Source: Mycolicibacterium boenickei
GTDB taxonomy: Bacteria; Actinomycetota; Actinomycetes; Mycobacteriales; Mycobacteriaceae
DNA length: 64,000 nucleotides
Direction: 5' to 3'
Assembly: GCF_010731295.1 (NCBI RefSeq)
Contig: NZ_AP022579.1
Coordinates: forward strand, 3,162,001-3,226,000
Below the pieces are notes generated by a model that searched no databases, had not been told where the DNA came from, and was given only the letters and a program-made list of their open reading frames with translations. How positions within the stretch are numbered: the stretch's first letter is position 1; every line of letters begins with the position of its first letter. Positions 25,199 to 34,183 of this stretch are shown here, piece after piece. Position numbers and translations under genes: made by a program.

Positions 25199-26043
25199 GT
25201 AAGGCGCTCAAAGTCTCCCTGGACGGAGGACCGTACGCGCTGGCGGCCGGAAGCGACGGTGCGATGTGGGTGACCCTGGTGCACGGTGGCGCCATCGCCC
25301 GGGTCTCGGCCAGCGGTGAGGTCAGCACGTACTCGATCGGAGAAAACTCGCGCCCGTCGATCATCACCGCCGGGCCGGACGGGGCACTCTGGTTCACCCG
25401 GGCAGGCGACGATCACATCGGCCGGATCACCACGGCGGGGGAGCTGAGCTCCTTCGAATTGCCCGGGGGCAGTGCGCCTTTCGGGATCACCGCGGGTCCC
25501 GACGGGGCATTGTGGTTCACCACGATGTCGTCGGGTGAGATCGGCAGAATCGATACCGACGGTGAGATCACCACGGCGGCCACGGTCGGCGGGATGCCCT
25601 CCATGATCACCCAGGGGCCCGACGGTGCGTTGTGGTTCACGCTCAACGAGACCGGTGCGGTGGGTCGGCTGACCGTGGACGGATCTCTCAAGGTGCGCGA
25701 GTTGCCCACTGCCGCAGCCGGTCCCGTCGGCATCGCGGCCACCCACGACGACGCCGTGTGGTTCACCGAGATCCGTGCCGACAAGATCGGCAGAATACCG
25801 GTCAACGACGCCATCCAGGAATTGGACCTGCCGGGCAAACCGCATGCAGTGGTCGCCGACCCGACCGACGGGGTGTGGGTGAGCCTGTGGGGTGCCGATC
25901 AGATCGCCAGGATCAGTGGGGACGGGGACGTGGTGACCATCGACCTGCCGCCCGGCAGCGAACCGCACGGGTTGGCGATCGGTCCGGACGGCGCCTGCTG
26001 GGTGGCGCTTGAGTGTGGATTCGTCCTGAAAATGCCCACCTGA
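25195..26043 (+). CDS. Virginiamycin B lyase (Vgb)-like beta-propeller protein
   Basis: A 282-residue, signal-less protein built of about seven repeats with GPDGALWFT-like blades, the pattern of Vgb streptogramin B lyases. Two His-containing loops near the C-terminus (GKPHAVVADP and SEPHGLAIGPDG) and ACWVALE sit where the Vgb active-site residues lie. True Vgb linearises streptogramin B antibiotics; whether this homologue does so is not shown. Its TTG start overlaps the glgP stop by 4 bp, so it is translationally coupled to glycogen breakdown. M. tuberculosis has no such gene at this place. Confidence 0.82.
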   Translation: MSKALKVSLDGGPYALAAGSDGAMWVTLVHGGAIARVSASGEVSTYSIGENSRPSIITAGPDGALWFTRAGDDHIGRITTAGELSSFELPGGSAPFGITAGPDGALWFTTMSSGEIGRIDTDGEITTAATVGGMPSMITQGPDGALWFTLNETGAVGRLTVDGSLKVRELPTAAAGPVGIAATHDDAVWFTEIRADKIGRIPVNDAIQELDLPGKPHAVVADPTDGVWVSLWGADQIARISGDGDVVTIDLPPGSEPHGLAIGPDGACWVALECGFVLKMPT

Positions 26044-26119
26044 CTGCTGACCCGCGCTGACGGTCGGGTAAGTACATAGGCAGTTCGTTCCCGCGGGGAA
26101 CCGTAACGAGAGGCCGCCT

Positions 26120-26845
26120 GTGTTGATTCGCTCGTTCGGACTGCTCATCGCGGTGTCCGTGGCCTACACGGCGTCGGTGGTGCCTGCCTCGGCCGATCCC
26201 GTCGTCACCCCCGACGTCGAGACCGTCGCCGATGTCGTGCCCGCACCGGGCGAACCCGCCGCCGCCGACCTCGTCGAGTCGACGCCGCCGACGCACCTCA
26301 AGACCCCGGACGGCTGGAATCTGACGGTGTCGGCCAGTGACGAGACGCAGGCCGCGGTGGCTCCGCTGACCACCGCGGTGTCCTCGCGCGAGTACGTGGT
26401 CGGCGGCACCTATCGCGGCTCGATGGCCGGACCCGGCGGCGACGATCCGCGCGGCACGCTGGAGGCCGGCTATCAAATCGGGTGTGGTATCGACATGAGC
26501 ACCTCCAACGGTGTCTCGTTGACCGGCACCGCGGGCCTCAACAGCTCCATCGGGGTTCTCGGCACCGATGTGGTCTCACCCTGGCCAGAGGGCATCCTGC
26601 CGGGTGTCGGCGCGAACATCGGCGGCGGCATCACGATCGGTCTCAAACCGGGCATCATCAACCTGATCCCGGTGGCCGAGAAGGAGTTCAAGGGCACCGA
26701 GCCGTGGGTGATGATCAGCAACTTCCGGGTGAAGATCGACGGCTGCGTGGGTCAGTCGTTCATCCGGTCCTATACCGTGCTGACCCGCTCGACCGACCAG
26801 TCCGAGGCGGTGCTGGCCTGGTACGGCACCACGAAGGTGGTCTGA
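26120..26845 (+). CDS. MspA-family outer-membrane porin-like protein
   Basis: 241 residues with a GTG start. A signal peptide (about 1-25, cleavage after VVPASA) precedes an unusually long acidic/Pro/Ala linker (26-58), then the MspA core with SREYVVGGTYRGSMAG and GTLEAGYQIGCGIDMS. MspA-type porins form the water-filled channels of fast-growing mycobacteria. Compared with classical MspA (mature about 184 residues) it has the extra N-terminal linker and two cysteines (GCGIDM and DGCVGQS) that could form a disulfide. It is a diverged family member; channel activity is inferred only. Confidence 0.85.
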   Translation: MLIRSFGLLIAVSVAYTASVVPASADPVVTPDVETVADVVPAPGEPAAADLVESTPPTHLKTPDGWNLTVSASDETQAAVAPLTTAVSSREYVVGGTYRGSMAGPGGDDPRGTLEAGYQIGCGIDMSTSNGVSLTGTAGLNSSIGVLGTDVVSPWPEGILPGVGANIGGGITIGLKPGIINLIPVAEKEFKGTEPWVMISNFRVKIDGCVGQSFIRSYTVLTRSTDQSEAVLAWYGTTKVV

Positions 26846-26848
26846 CGC

Positions 26849-28294
26849 TCAGGCGAACCGCTTGAGGCAACGTTGCTCGTCGCCGAGGATGCCGACCCGG
26901 AACGCGTCGATGCGGGCGAACCCCGACGGCACCGACTCGCCGTTCACGTCACTGGCCGCCAACCCGTTGGTGAGGATGCCCGACACCGCCTCGTCGACAT
27001 CACCGGCGGTCAGCAGAATGGTGTCGCCGTTGGGCAGCTTCACCGGCTTGATCATCCTGGCGGTGGCCACCCCGGTCAGACAGGCGGTGCGCAGCGCCGC
27101 CTCCGCGTTGTCGAGCACCAGGCCGCGGGCATGCTGCAGGGCCAGCATGTAGCGGGAGATCAGGACGGAGAAGGCGGTGTTGTCGCCGCCGGCCAGGTCG
27201 CCGACGTCGACCTCGTCGGACGGCGCTGCGAGCGCCTGCAATTCGGCCAGGTCGATCACGATGCTGTTGGTGTCCGGGCAATAGGACGCCGGCGGGCTGG
27301 GCCGCGCGCTCGGACAGTCCACCGCGGCGTCGGGCCGGAAGTTGAGCTGCGGGGGATCGGTGGGTTTGAAGATGATGTTGAGCGCGTCGACCATCGAGCG
27401 GACCCAGCGTTCGGTGATGTCCAGGTCGCCGCTCTGATCCTCGGGCAGCAGGACCGGCAGGTCGCCACGCCGCTGGTTGATCTCCTTGACGTCGATCGCG
27501 GCGCAGGCCGCCGGGCCGTCGGTGAATCCGAACTGGAACGCCGAGATCCGTTCGAACGCCGATCCGTGCTCGTCGATCCCGACCTGAGCTTCGGCCTCGG
27601 TGAGCAGCGGGTCCCGGAACGCGATCACCGCGGCCAGCAGGTTGTTGAGCCCGTCGGCAGTACTGAGCGTGAACCGCGGGGAATCGCCCTGGGCCACCCA
27701 TCGCATGTAGGTGCCCGCCAGGCAGTCGGCCTGCTGTTCGGCGACCAGGGTGGGTGTCTGGCGGGTGATCAGCCCGGCCTGCTGCTGGATGGCGTGGCCG
27801 TACTCGTGTGCGAGCACCATGACGGCTCCCATGTCGCCGTTCTGCTGGCGCAGGCCGGGAATCAGCACGCCGCGGTCCCAGCCGATGGTCCGGTCCGGTT
27901 TGCAGAACGCGGCATTGACCAGACCGTAGGTGTCCATGCCGCAGAACTGCCCGTCGAAACCCTCGGCGTCCCAGGAGATCAGCGCCCGCACCGGCTGGAA
28001 TTCACCGTCGAACGCCTCGGCGTAGGCGTCCGACCAGAACTCTTCGAGATCGCTGACGGCACTGGCCGCGAGGTTGTCGGCCTTGCCGCCGTCGGTGTTC
28101 TTGACCTGGCGCGAAGGTTGCTCGGCGTTGGGACGCAGCCCGCTGGAGCCGTCGGTGGCAGGCATGCCGGCGACCGAGAAGGGATCGGCGAACACCGATA
28201 CCGCCGTGCCGCCGACCAGAGACGAGCACCCGGCCAGCGACAACACCGTGCACACTGTCAGCGCGATGCCGAACAGGGTGCGTCGGCTCATCAT
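26849..28294 (-). CDS. Zinc-metallopeptidase lipoprotein (first copy)
   Basis: About 481 residues. The N-terminus MSRRTLFGIALTVC has a lipobox LAGC, predicting a lipid-anchored exported protein. The central motif VLAHEYGHAIQQQAG is an HExxH zinc site, and LVAEQQADCLAGTYMRW supplies the third ligand region (EQQADC), as in neutral zinc metallopeptidases of the YpfJ type. The substrate is unknown. ATG codons at 28294 and 28291 are both possible behind GGAAGG. A full-length paralogue lies at 53843-55276. It is convergent with the MspA-like gene, the stops 3 bp apart. Confidence 0.88.
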   Translation of the reverse strand: MMSRRTLFGIALTVCTVLSLAGCSSLVGGTAVSVFADPFSVAGMPATDGSSGLRPNAEQPSRQVKNTDGGKADNLAASAVSDLEEFWSDAYAEAFDGEFQPVRALISWDAEGFDGQFCGMDTYGLVNAAFCKPDRTIGWDRGVLIPGLRQQNGDMGAVMVLAHEYGHAIQQQAGLITRQTPTLVAEQQADCLAGTYMRWVAQGDSPRFTLSTADGLNNLLAAVIAFRDPLLTEAEAQVGIDEHGSAFERISAFQFGFTDGPAACAAIDVKEINQRRGDLPVLLPEDQSGDLDITERWVRSMVDALNIIFKPTDPPQLNFRPDAAVDCPSARPSPPASYCPDTNSIVIDLAELQALAAPSDEVDVGDLAGGDNTAFSVLISRYMLALQHARGLVLDNAEAALRTACLTGVATARMIKPVKLPNGDTILLTAGDVDEAVSGILTNGLAASDVNGESVPSGFARIDAFRVGILGDEQRCLKRFA

Positions 28295-28382
28295 CGCTGC
28301 CTTCCGGTGCACTCTGGCGGTTATCTGTCCGCGCGGCTATGCCGCACACACTAGTTAACTCGGCGCGCACCCGGTGCGGTTA

Positions 28383-30428
28383 TCAGCCCGCTCCCCGAAG
28401 CCGCTTCAGCGACTGACGTACCCGCTCAGGATCGGTGGTGGACCAGAACGGCGGCAATGACGATCGCAGGTACCCGCCGTAGCGGGCGGTCGCCAACCGG
28501 GAGTCCAGCACCGCGATCACGCCCCGATCGTCGGTGTGGCGCAGCAGCCGTCCGGTGCCCTGGGCCAGCAGCAGCGCGGCGTGATTGGCGGCGATCGCCA
28601 TGAAGCCGTTGCCGCCGTGCGCGCTGATCGCCCGTTGCCGCGCGGTCAACAGCGGATCGTCCGGGCGCGGGAAGGGAATCCGATCGATCAGCACCAGTGA
28701 CAGCGACGGCCCCGGGACGTCCACGCCCTGCCACAGCGACAGGGTGCCGAACAGGGAGGTCTCGGGATCGTCGGAAAACTGTTGCACCAAAGCCGAAGTC
28801 GTATCCTCACCCTGGCAGAGCACCGGGGTGGACAGGCGCTCGCGCATGACCTCGGCAGCGGCCTTGGCCGCGCGCATCGAGGAGAACAGGCCCAGGGTGC
28901 GGCCACCGGCGGCGGTGATCAGTCCCTCGATCTCGTCCAGGGTCCGGGCATCGGTGCCGTCTCGCCCCGGCGCCGGTAAATGCTTGGCTACGTAGAGGAT
29001 TGCGGATTTGGCGTGGTCGAACGGTGACCCCACGTCCAAGCCGCGCCAGCCCGGTTTGGCGGGTGCGCCGGCCCCGCCCGGTTTGGCCGGCTCGCCGGCA
29101 TCGCCGAGGCCGCCCAGCCCCCAGTTGCGCGCCATCGCGTCGAAGTTGCCGCCCAGGGTCAGCGTCGCCGAGGTCAACACCGCGGTGGTGTTGGCGAACA
29201 GCCTGGTGCGCAACAGCCCGGCGACCGACATCGGGGCGACTCGCAAGATCACCCGGGTGGCGTTCGCGCTTTCTTCCCGGGCCACCCAGACCACGTCGAC
29301 GCGGTCGGGGATGGGTGGGACGAACGATGTGAGGATGCGGGTGGCGGTGTCGCTGACGTCGCTCAGCGCGGTGACGGCCTCGGTGCGGGCCGAGGCCGCC
29401 TGCGGGTCACTCGGGGTGGTGTCGATCGCCGTGCGCGCCGCGTTGGCCGCGTCGCGCAGCGCGGTCAGATAGACGCCCAGTTCCTCGTCGAGCACGTCGA
29501 TACGGCCGGCGTCGAGTTCGTGCAGCAGCGAGGTCAACGTCGCGACGGCGGCCTCGAAGCGTTGCGCCAGTTCGTCATCGACGAGCCGCGACATCCTGCG
29601 GTGCGCCACCCCCATGGACGTGGCCGACAACTCGGCGGTGGCCACCCCGGTCACCCGGTCGGCCAGTTCGTGGGCCTCGTCGACCACCAGCAGTTCGTAC
29701 TCGGGCAGTACCGAGAATTCGGAGAGCGCATCGATGGCCAGCAGGGCGTGATTGGTGACGACGACGTCGGCGGCACCGGCCTTCTCCCTGGCCCGCTCGG
29801 CGAAGCAGTCGGTGCCGAACTGGCACCGCGACACCCCGATGCATTCGCGTGCCGACACGCTGACCTGAGACCACGACCGGTCCGGCACGCCGGGAGTCAG
29901 CTCGTCGCGGTCACCGGTCTCGGTGTCCGAGGACCACTCGGTCAGCCGCTGCACATCGCGGCCCATGGCGCTGATCGCCATCGGCGAGAACAGTTCGTCC
30001 TGTGGACGGTCCGCCGGATCTTCGGCTGACCCATTGTGAATCTTGTTGAGGCACAGATAGTTTCCTCGCCCCTTGAGCAAGGCGAAGGTAGGTTTGCGGG
30101 GCAGCGCGTCAGCCAGCGAGTTCACCAGCCGGGGCAGGTCGCGGTCCACCAGTTGACGTTGCAGTGCGATCGTGGCCGTCGACACCACCACCGGTTGCTC
30201 GGTCTGCAGGGCGCGGGCGATCGACGGCACCAGGTAGGCAAGCGACTTGCCGGTGCCGGTGCCGGCCTGCACCGCCAGGTGCTCACCGGACTCGAAGGCG
30301 TTGGCCACGGCCTCGGCCATCTCCACCTGGCCGGGACGGCTGGCACCGCCGAGCCCTTTGACGGCGATCTTGAGCAGATTGGTCACCACGTTGGCCACCT
30401 CACGGGATGGCTTCGATTTCGTCGTCAT
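28383..30428 (-). CDS. dinG: XPD/DinG-family ATP-dependent DNA helicase
   Basis: About 681 residues of a superfamily-2 5'-3' helicase. Walker A GTGTGKS (about residue 54), DEAH box VVDEAHELAD, and an iron-sulfur cluster cysteine set (YLCLNKIH, then ECIGVSRCQFGTDC) are visible, plus C-terminal GRLLRHTDDRG. It acts on R-loops, D-loops or G-quadruplexes in related bacteria. The ATG (30426-30428) overlaps the pncB stop. Compared with Rv1329c there is an extra Gly/Ala/Pro-rich insert (AGEPAKPGGAGAPAKPG) before helicase domain 2. It is the second gene of a pncB-dinG operon. Confidence 0.94.
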   Translation of the reverse strand: MTTKSKPSREVANVVTNLLKIAVKGLGGASRPGQVEMAEAVANAFESGEHLAVQAGTGTGKSLAYLVPSIARALQTEQPVVVSTATIALQRQLVDRDLPRLVNSLADALPRKPTFALLKGRGNYLCLNKIHNGSAEDPADRPQDELFSPMAISAMGRDVQRLTEWSSDTETGDRDELTPGVPDRSWSQVSVSARECIGVSRCQFGTDCFAERAREKAGAADVVVTNHALLAIDALSEFSVLPEYELLVVDEAHELADRVTGVATAELSATSMGVAHRRMSRLVDDELAQRFEAAVATLTSLLHELDAGRIDVLDEELGVYLTALRDAANAARTAIDTTPSDPQAASARTEAVTALSDVSDTATRILTSFVPPIPDRVDVVWVAREESANATRVILRVAPMSVAGLLRTRLFANTTAVLTSATLTLGGNFDAMARNWGLGGLGDAGEPAKPGGAGAPAKPGWRGLDVGSPFDHAKSAILYVAKHLPAPGRDGTDARTLDEIEGLITAAGGRTLGLFSSMRAAKAAAEVMRERLSTPVLCQGEDTTSALVQQFSDDPETSLFGTLSLWQGVDVPGPSLSLVLIDRIPFPRPDDPLLTARQRAISAHGGNGFMAIAANHAALLLAQGTGRLLRHTDDRGVIAVLDSRLATARYGGYLRSSLPPFWSTTDPERVRQSLKRLRGAG

Positions 30429-31735
30429 GTCTGGGGCGGCACGACCCGGGTGGGGATGGCCGGCTCGCCGCGGGACAACTTCAGGCCATCCCACGGCAGG
30501 CTGTGTAACCCGGCGGCGACTCGCTCGCGGGCGGCGGCCAGGTCGGTGGCCGGGTGATGTCCTTCCACCGGGACGCCGCCGGTCACCAGCGGCACGGTGA
30601 GCCGGCGAGCGGTGAGTCCCGAGGTCTCCAGGGGCTCCTGACCGTACGGGTGGACCACCTCTTCGACGATCGTGCCCGAGGATTTGGCGAGCCGCACGGC
30701 CTGCTTGCGGCCACCGTGGGACTCCTTGCGGCTGCTGCGCTTGGCCACGGGCATCCCGTCGACCTCGACCAGCTTGTAGACCATGCCCGCGGTCGGCGCG
30801 CCGGATCCGGTGACCACCGACGTGCCGACGCCGTAGCTGTCGACGGGCTCGGCGCGAAGGGCAGCGATTGCGAACTCGTCGAGATCCCCGGAGACCACGA
30901 TCTGTGTGTTCGTGGCGCCGAGGTCATCGAGCTGCTGGCGCACCTGACGGGCCAGCACACCCAGATCACCCGAGTCGATGCGCACCGCGCCCAACTGCGG
31001 GCCGGCTGCCGCGATCGCATTCGCCACCCCCGCGGTGATGTCGTAGGTGTCCACCAGCAGGGTGGTGTCGACGCCGAGTGCTGCGACCTGGCCGCGGAAC
31101 GCGGCCTGCTCGTCCGGCCCGGACTCGGTGGTGTGCAGCAGGGTGTAGGCGTGCGCCGCGGTGCCCAGTGCGGGCACGCCGTAGCGCTGCTGGGCGGCCA
31201 GATTCGAGGATCCGGTGAAGCCGGCGAGGTAGGCGGCGCGGGCCGCGGCGACGGCGGCCAGCTCATGAGTACGGCGTGAACCCATCTCGATCATCGGCCG
31301 ACCGTGGGCGGCACTGGCCATCCGGGCCGCGGCCGAGGCGATCGCCGTGTCGTGGTTGAGGATTGAGAGCACGAGCGTTTCCAGCACCACACACTCGGCG
31401 AAGCTGCCATGCACCGACAGCACCGGGGAACCGGGGAAGTAGAGCTCGCCCTCGGCGTAGCCGTCGACGTCGCCGCTGAACCGGTAGCTCGACAGGAAAT
31501 CCAGTGTTTCGGTATCCAGGAACTCCGCGAGCGTGGCGAGCTCGTCGGCTGCGAACGTGAACTCCGCCAACGCTTCCACAAACCGCCCGGTGCCCGCGAC
31601 GACGCCATAGCGACGTCCCTCGGGTAGCCGGCGGGCAAAGACCTCGAACGTGGTGCGGCGGTGCGCCGTGCCATCGCGCAGAGCGGCGGCGAGCATCGTC
31701 AGCTCGTACTTGTCGGTGAGCAACGCGACGGTCAC
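30425..31735 (-). CDS. pncB: Nicotinate phosphoribosyltransferase
   Basis: About 436 residues. It makes nicotinate mononucleotide from nicotinate, PRPP and ATP in NAD salvage. ALLTDKYELTM at the N-terminus, SSNLAAQQRYGVPALGTAAHAY and VRIDSGDLGVLARQVR are diagnostic. The GTG at 31733-31735 was chosen because a TACGGT -10 box lies 7 nt upstream. The frame extends 11 codons further, but that part lies within the promoter. It is divergent from clpS and corresponds to Rv1330c (pncB1). Confidence 0.95.
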   Translation of the reverse strand: MTVALLTDKYELTMLAAALRDGTAHRRTTFEVFARRLPEGRRYGVVAGTGRFVEALAEFTFAADELATLAEFLDTETLDFLSSYRFSGDVDGYAEGELYFPGSPVLSVHGSFAECVVLETLVLSILNHDTAIASAAARMASAAHGRPMIEMGSRRTHELAAVAAARAAYLAGFTGSSNLAAQQRYGVPALGTAAHAYTLLHTTESGPDEQAAFRGQVAALGVDTTLLVDTYDITAGVANAIAAAGPQLGAVRIDSGDLGVLARQVRQQLDDLGATNTQIVVSGDLDEFAIAALRAEPVDSYGVGTSVVTGSGAPTAGMVYKLVEVDGMPVAKRSSRKESHGGRKQAVRLAKSSGTIVEEVVHPYGQEPLETSGLTARRLTVPLVTGGVPVEGHHPATDLAAARERVAAGLHSLPWDGLKLSRGEPAIPTRVVPPQT

Positions 31736-31742
31736 ACCAGCA

Positions 31743-31748
31743 ACCGTA
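31743..31748 (-). promoter_or_regulatory. -10 box of a leaderless pncB promoter
   Basis: TACGGT on the minus strand is separated from the GTG by 7 nt. Confidence 0.5.
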
Positions 31749-31788
31749 GCTGTTCGCGGCTGTTTCAATAGCGCGGCACCCCTGCCGG

Positions 31789-31794
31789 TATTGT
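31789..31794 (+). promoter_or_regulatory. -10 box of a leaderless clpS promoter
   Basis: TATTGT is separated by 6 nt from the ATG of clpS. The two divergent -10 boxes are only 40 bp apart, so initiation at clpS and pncB may compete. Confidence 0.5.
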
Positions 31795-31800
31795 GGGCCC

Positions 31801-32103
31801 ATGGTTACACCGGCGAAGGCCCGACCGGGGACCCGCGAAGAGCGCAGTGTCGAGGGAGTCGAGGCTACCGAAAGCCCGTGGGTGACCATCGTCTGGGACG
31901 ATCCGGTCAACCTGATGACCTATGTCACCTACGTGTTCCAGAAACTGTTCGGATACAGCGAGCCGCACGCCACCAAACTCATGCTGCAGGTGCACAACGA
32001 AGGCAAGGCCGTGGTGTCGGCGGGCAGCCGTGAGTCGATGGAGACCGACGTTTCCAAACTGCATGCCGCGGGGCTGTGGGCGACCATGCAACAGGACCGC
32101 TGA
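31801..32103 (+). CDS. clpS: ATP-dependent Clp protease adaptor ClpS
   Basis: A 100-residue adaptor that delivers N-degron substrates to the Clp ATPase. A disordered N-terminus (1-25) is followed by the ClpS fold with [20 protein letters not shown] and [12 protein letters not shown]. The Asp-Asp and His residues of the N-degron pocket are in place. It begins a collinear run of tightly packed genes up to rdgB. Confidence 0.95.
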   Translation: MVTPAKARPGTREERSVEGVEATESPWVTIVWDDPVNLMTYVTYVFQKLFGYSEPHATKLMLQVHNEGKAVVSAGSRESMETDVSKLHAAGLWATMQQDR

Positions 32104-32109
32104 TCGACT

Positions 32110-32688
32110 GTGCGCAAATGGAAAAGGGTAGAGACCGGGAACGGTCTGCGGTTGCGCTCGGCGCTGGAAGCCCACGAAGCCGCGTTGTTGACGAGCCTGG
32201 GCACTTCGATGCTCGGCATGCTGGACGAGCGTGGATCATCCGGGCCCACAGACGAACTCGAGATGATCACCGGAATGAAGACCGGCAATCCGCAGCCGCC
32301 GGAGGACGCCACCATGAAGCGTCTGCTCCCGGATTTCTATCGGCCGCAGACCGAGCATCCCGCCGGCTCCGGTACCGCCGAGAGTCTCAACAGCGCGCTG
32401 CGCGGGCTGCATGAACCGGCGATCATCGAGGCCAAACGTGAAGCGGCCCAACGTTTGTTGGACACGATTCCGGACGGCGGCGGCAAGTTCGAGCTGACCG
32501 AAGACGACGCCGAGGCGTGGGCGGCCGCCGTCAACGACATCCGACTGGCGTTGGGCACCATGCTCGAGATCGGGCCGCACGGTCCCGAGCAGCTGCCCGC
32601 CGAGCACCCGATGGCCGGGCACGTCGACGTCTACCAGTGGCTGACCGTGCTGCAGGAGTACCTCGTCCTCGGCCTGATGGGGAAGTAG
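32110..32688 (+). CDS. DUF2017 protein (Rv1332 homologue)
   Basis: A 192-residue cytoplasmic protein of unknown function, largely helical, with a central DFYRPQTEHPAGSG and C-terminal HVDVYQWLTVLQEYLVLGLMG. DUF2017 genes commonly follow clpS in actinobacteria, which suggests a link to Clp-dependent proteolysis. That link is context only. The GTG start lies 6 bp after clpS. Confidence 0.85.
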   Translation: MRKWKRVETGNGLRLRSALEAHEAALLTSLGTSMLGMLDERGSSGPTDELEMITGMKTGNPQPPEDATMKRLLPDFYRPQTEHPAGSGTAESLNSALRGLHEPAIIEAKREAAQRLLDTIPDGGGKFELTEDDAEAWAAAVNDIRLALGTMLEIGPHGPEQLPAEHPMAGHVDVYQWLTVLQEYLVLGLMGK

Positions 32689-32690
32689 CG

Positions 32691-33731
32691 ATGAGCTTGA
32701 CGGGATCGATCACCGACGTCGGCGGGATTCTCGTCGGCCACCATCACCGGATCGACCCCGACGTGACGCTGGGCTCGGGGTGGGCATCCGGATCCACCGT
32801 GGTGCTGACCCCGCCGGGGACCGTCGGCGCCGTCGACGGTCGCGGCGGAGCCCCCGGCACCCGCGAGACCGACCTGCTCGACCCGATCAATACCGTGCGC
32901 CATGTCGACGCCGTCGTGCTCACCGGTGGCAGTGCCTACGGGCTCGCCGCCGCCGACGGGGTGATGACCTGGCTGGAGGAGCAGGGCCGCGGGGTGGCGA
33001 TGGATGGCGGCGTGGTCCCGATCGTGCCTGCCGCGGTGATCTTCGATCTGCCGGTCGGCGGCTGGGCCAACCGGCCGACGGCGGAGTTCGGCTACGCGGC
33101 TGCCGCTGCTGCCTCCACGGAGTTCGCGTTGGGCACCGTCGGCGGCGGCGTCGGTGCGCGGGCCGGCGTCCTCAAGGGCGGTGTCGGCACCGCGTCGGTG
33201 ACCCTGGACTGCGGCGTGACCGTGGGGGCCCTGGTCGTCCTCAACGCCGCCGGTGATGTCGCGGACCCGGCCACCGGCCTGCCCTGGATGGCGTCGCTGA
33301 TCGAGGAATTCGGGCTCGTCGCCCCGCCCGCCGATCAACTCGCCGCATATGCCGATCGGCATCGTGAGATCGGCCCGCTGAACACCACCATCGCGGTGAT
33401 CGCTACCGACGCCGATCTGAGCCCGGCCGGGTGCCGCCGGGTGGCCGTCGCTGCGCACGACGGACTGGCCAGGACCATCTCGCCGTGTCACACCCCGCTG
33501 GATGGCGATACGGTGTTTGCGCTGGCGACCGGCGCGGTGACCGTCGAACCGGACGAAAAGACCCCGGCGGCGATGTCGCCGGAGACCGCACTGGTCACCC
33601 GGGTCGGGGCGGCCGCGGCGGACGTCCTGGCCCGCGCCGTGCTGGTCGGGCTGCTCGCCGCCGAGCCGGTGGCAGGAATACCGACCTACCGGGACATGTT
33701 GCCGGGAGCATTCGCAGTGAAGGAAGTTTGA
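32691..33731 (+). CDS. P1 (DmpA-type) family autoproteolytic aminopeptidase
   Basis: A 346-residue Ntn-hydrolase-like peptidase (Rv1333 homologue). It should cleave itself between Asn231 and Thr232 (GPLNTTIAVIATD), making Thr232 the N-terminal nucleophile of the beta chain. The alpha part contains VDGRGGAPGTRETDLL and VLTGGSAYGLAAADG. Related enzymes act on N-terminal residues of small peptides or amides; the substrate here is unknown. The ATG at 32691 is 3 bp after the DUF2017 stop. Confidence 0.9.
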   Translation: MSLTGSITDVGGILVGHHHRIDPDVTLGSGWASGSTVVLTPPGTVGAVDGRGGAPGTRETDLLDPINTVRHVDAVVLTGGSAYGLAAADGVMTWLEEQGRGVAMDGGVVPIVPAAVIFDLPVGGWANRPTAEFGYAAAAAASTEFALGTVGGGVGARAGVLKGGVGTASVTLDCGVTVGALVVLNAAGDVADPATGLPWMASLIEEFGLVAPPADQLAAYADRHREIGPLNTTIAVIATDADLSPAGCRRVAVAAHDGLARTISPCHTPLDGDTVFALATGAVTVEPDEKTPAAMSPETALVTRVGAAAADVLARAVLVGLLAAEPVAGIPTYRDMLPGAFAVKEV

Positions 33732-33744
33732 TGGGAGTGAGCAA

Positions 33745-34161
33745 GTGCTGGTGATCCGCCGGGATCTCGTCGAGGCCATGGTGGCGCATGCCCGCGCCGA
33801 CCATCCTGACGAGGCGTGCGGGGTGATCGCCGGACCGGAGGGCTCTGACCGGCCGGACCGGTTCATCGCGATGGTCAACGCCGAACGTTCCCCGACCTTC
33901 TACCGGTTCGACTCCGGCGAGCAGCTCAAGGTGTGGCGCGCGATGGATGACGCCGACGAGGTGCCCGTCGTCATCTACCACTCACACACCGCGACCGAGG
34001 CCTACCCGAGCCGCACCGACATCTCTTATGCCTCCGAGCCGGACGCCCACTATGTGCTCGTCTCCACGCGGGACCCGCAAGAGCACGAGTTGCGCAGCTA
34101 CCGCATCGTCGACGGCGTCGTCACCGAGGAACCCGTCACTATCGTTGAGCAGTACACATAG
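33745..34161 (+). CDS. mec: JAMM/MPN+ metalloprotease Mec (CysO-cysteine hydrolase)
   Basis: 138 residues. The JAMM zinc motif is complete: Glu in DEACGVIAG and YHSHTATEAYPSRTD (HxH...SxxD). In M. tuberculosis this enzyme (Rv1334) releases cysteine from the CysO-cysteine adduct made by CysM. It directly precedes cysO and cysM, the dedicated partners. The GTG start follows the upstream gene by 13 bp. Confidence 0.95.
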   Translation: MLVIRRDLVEAMVAHARADHPDEACGVIAGPEGSDRPDRFIAMVNAERSPTFYRFDSGEQLKVWRAMDDADEVPVVIYHSHTATEAYPSRTDISYASEPDAHYVLVSTRDPQEHELRSYRIVDGVVTEEPVTIVEQYT

Positions 34162-34183
34162 TCCTGAGGAGGGCACCCGCATC

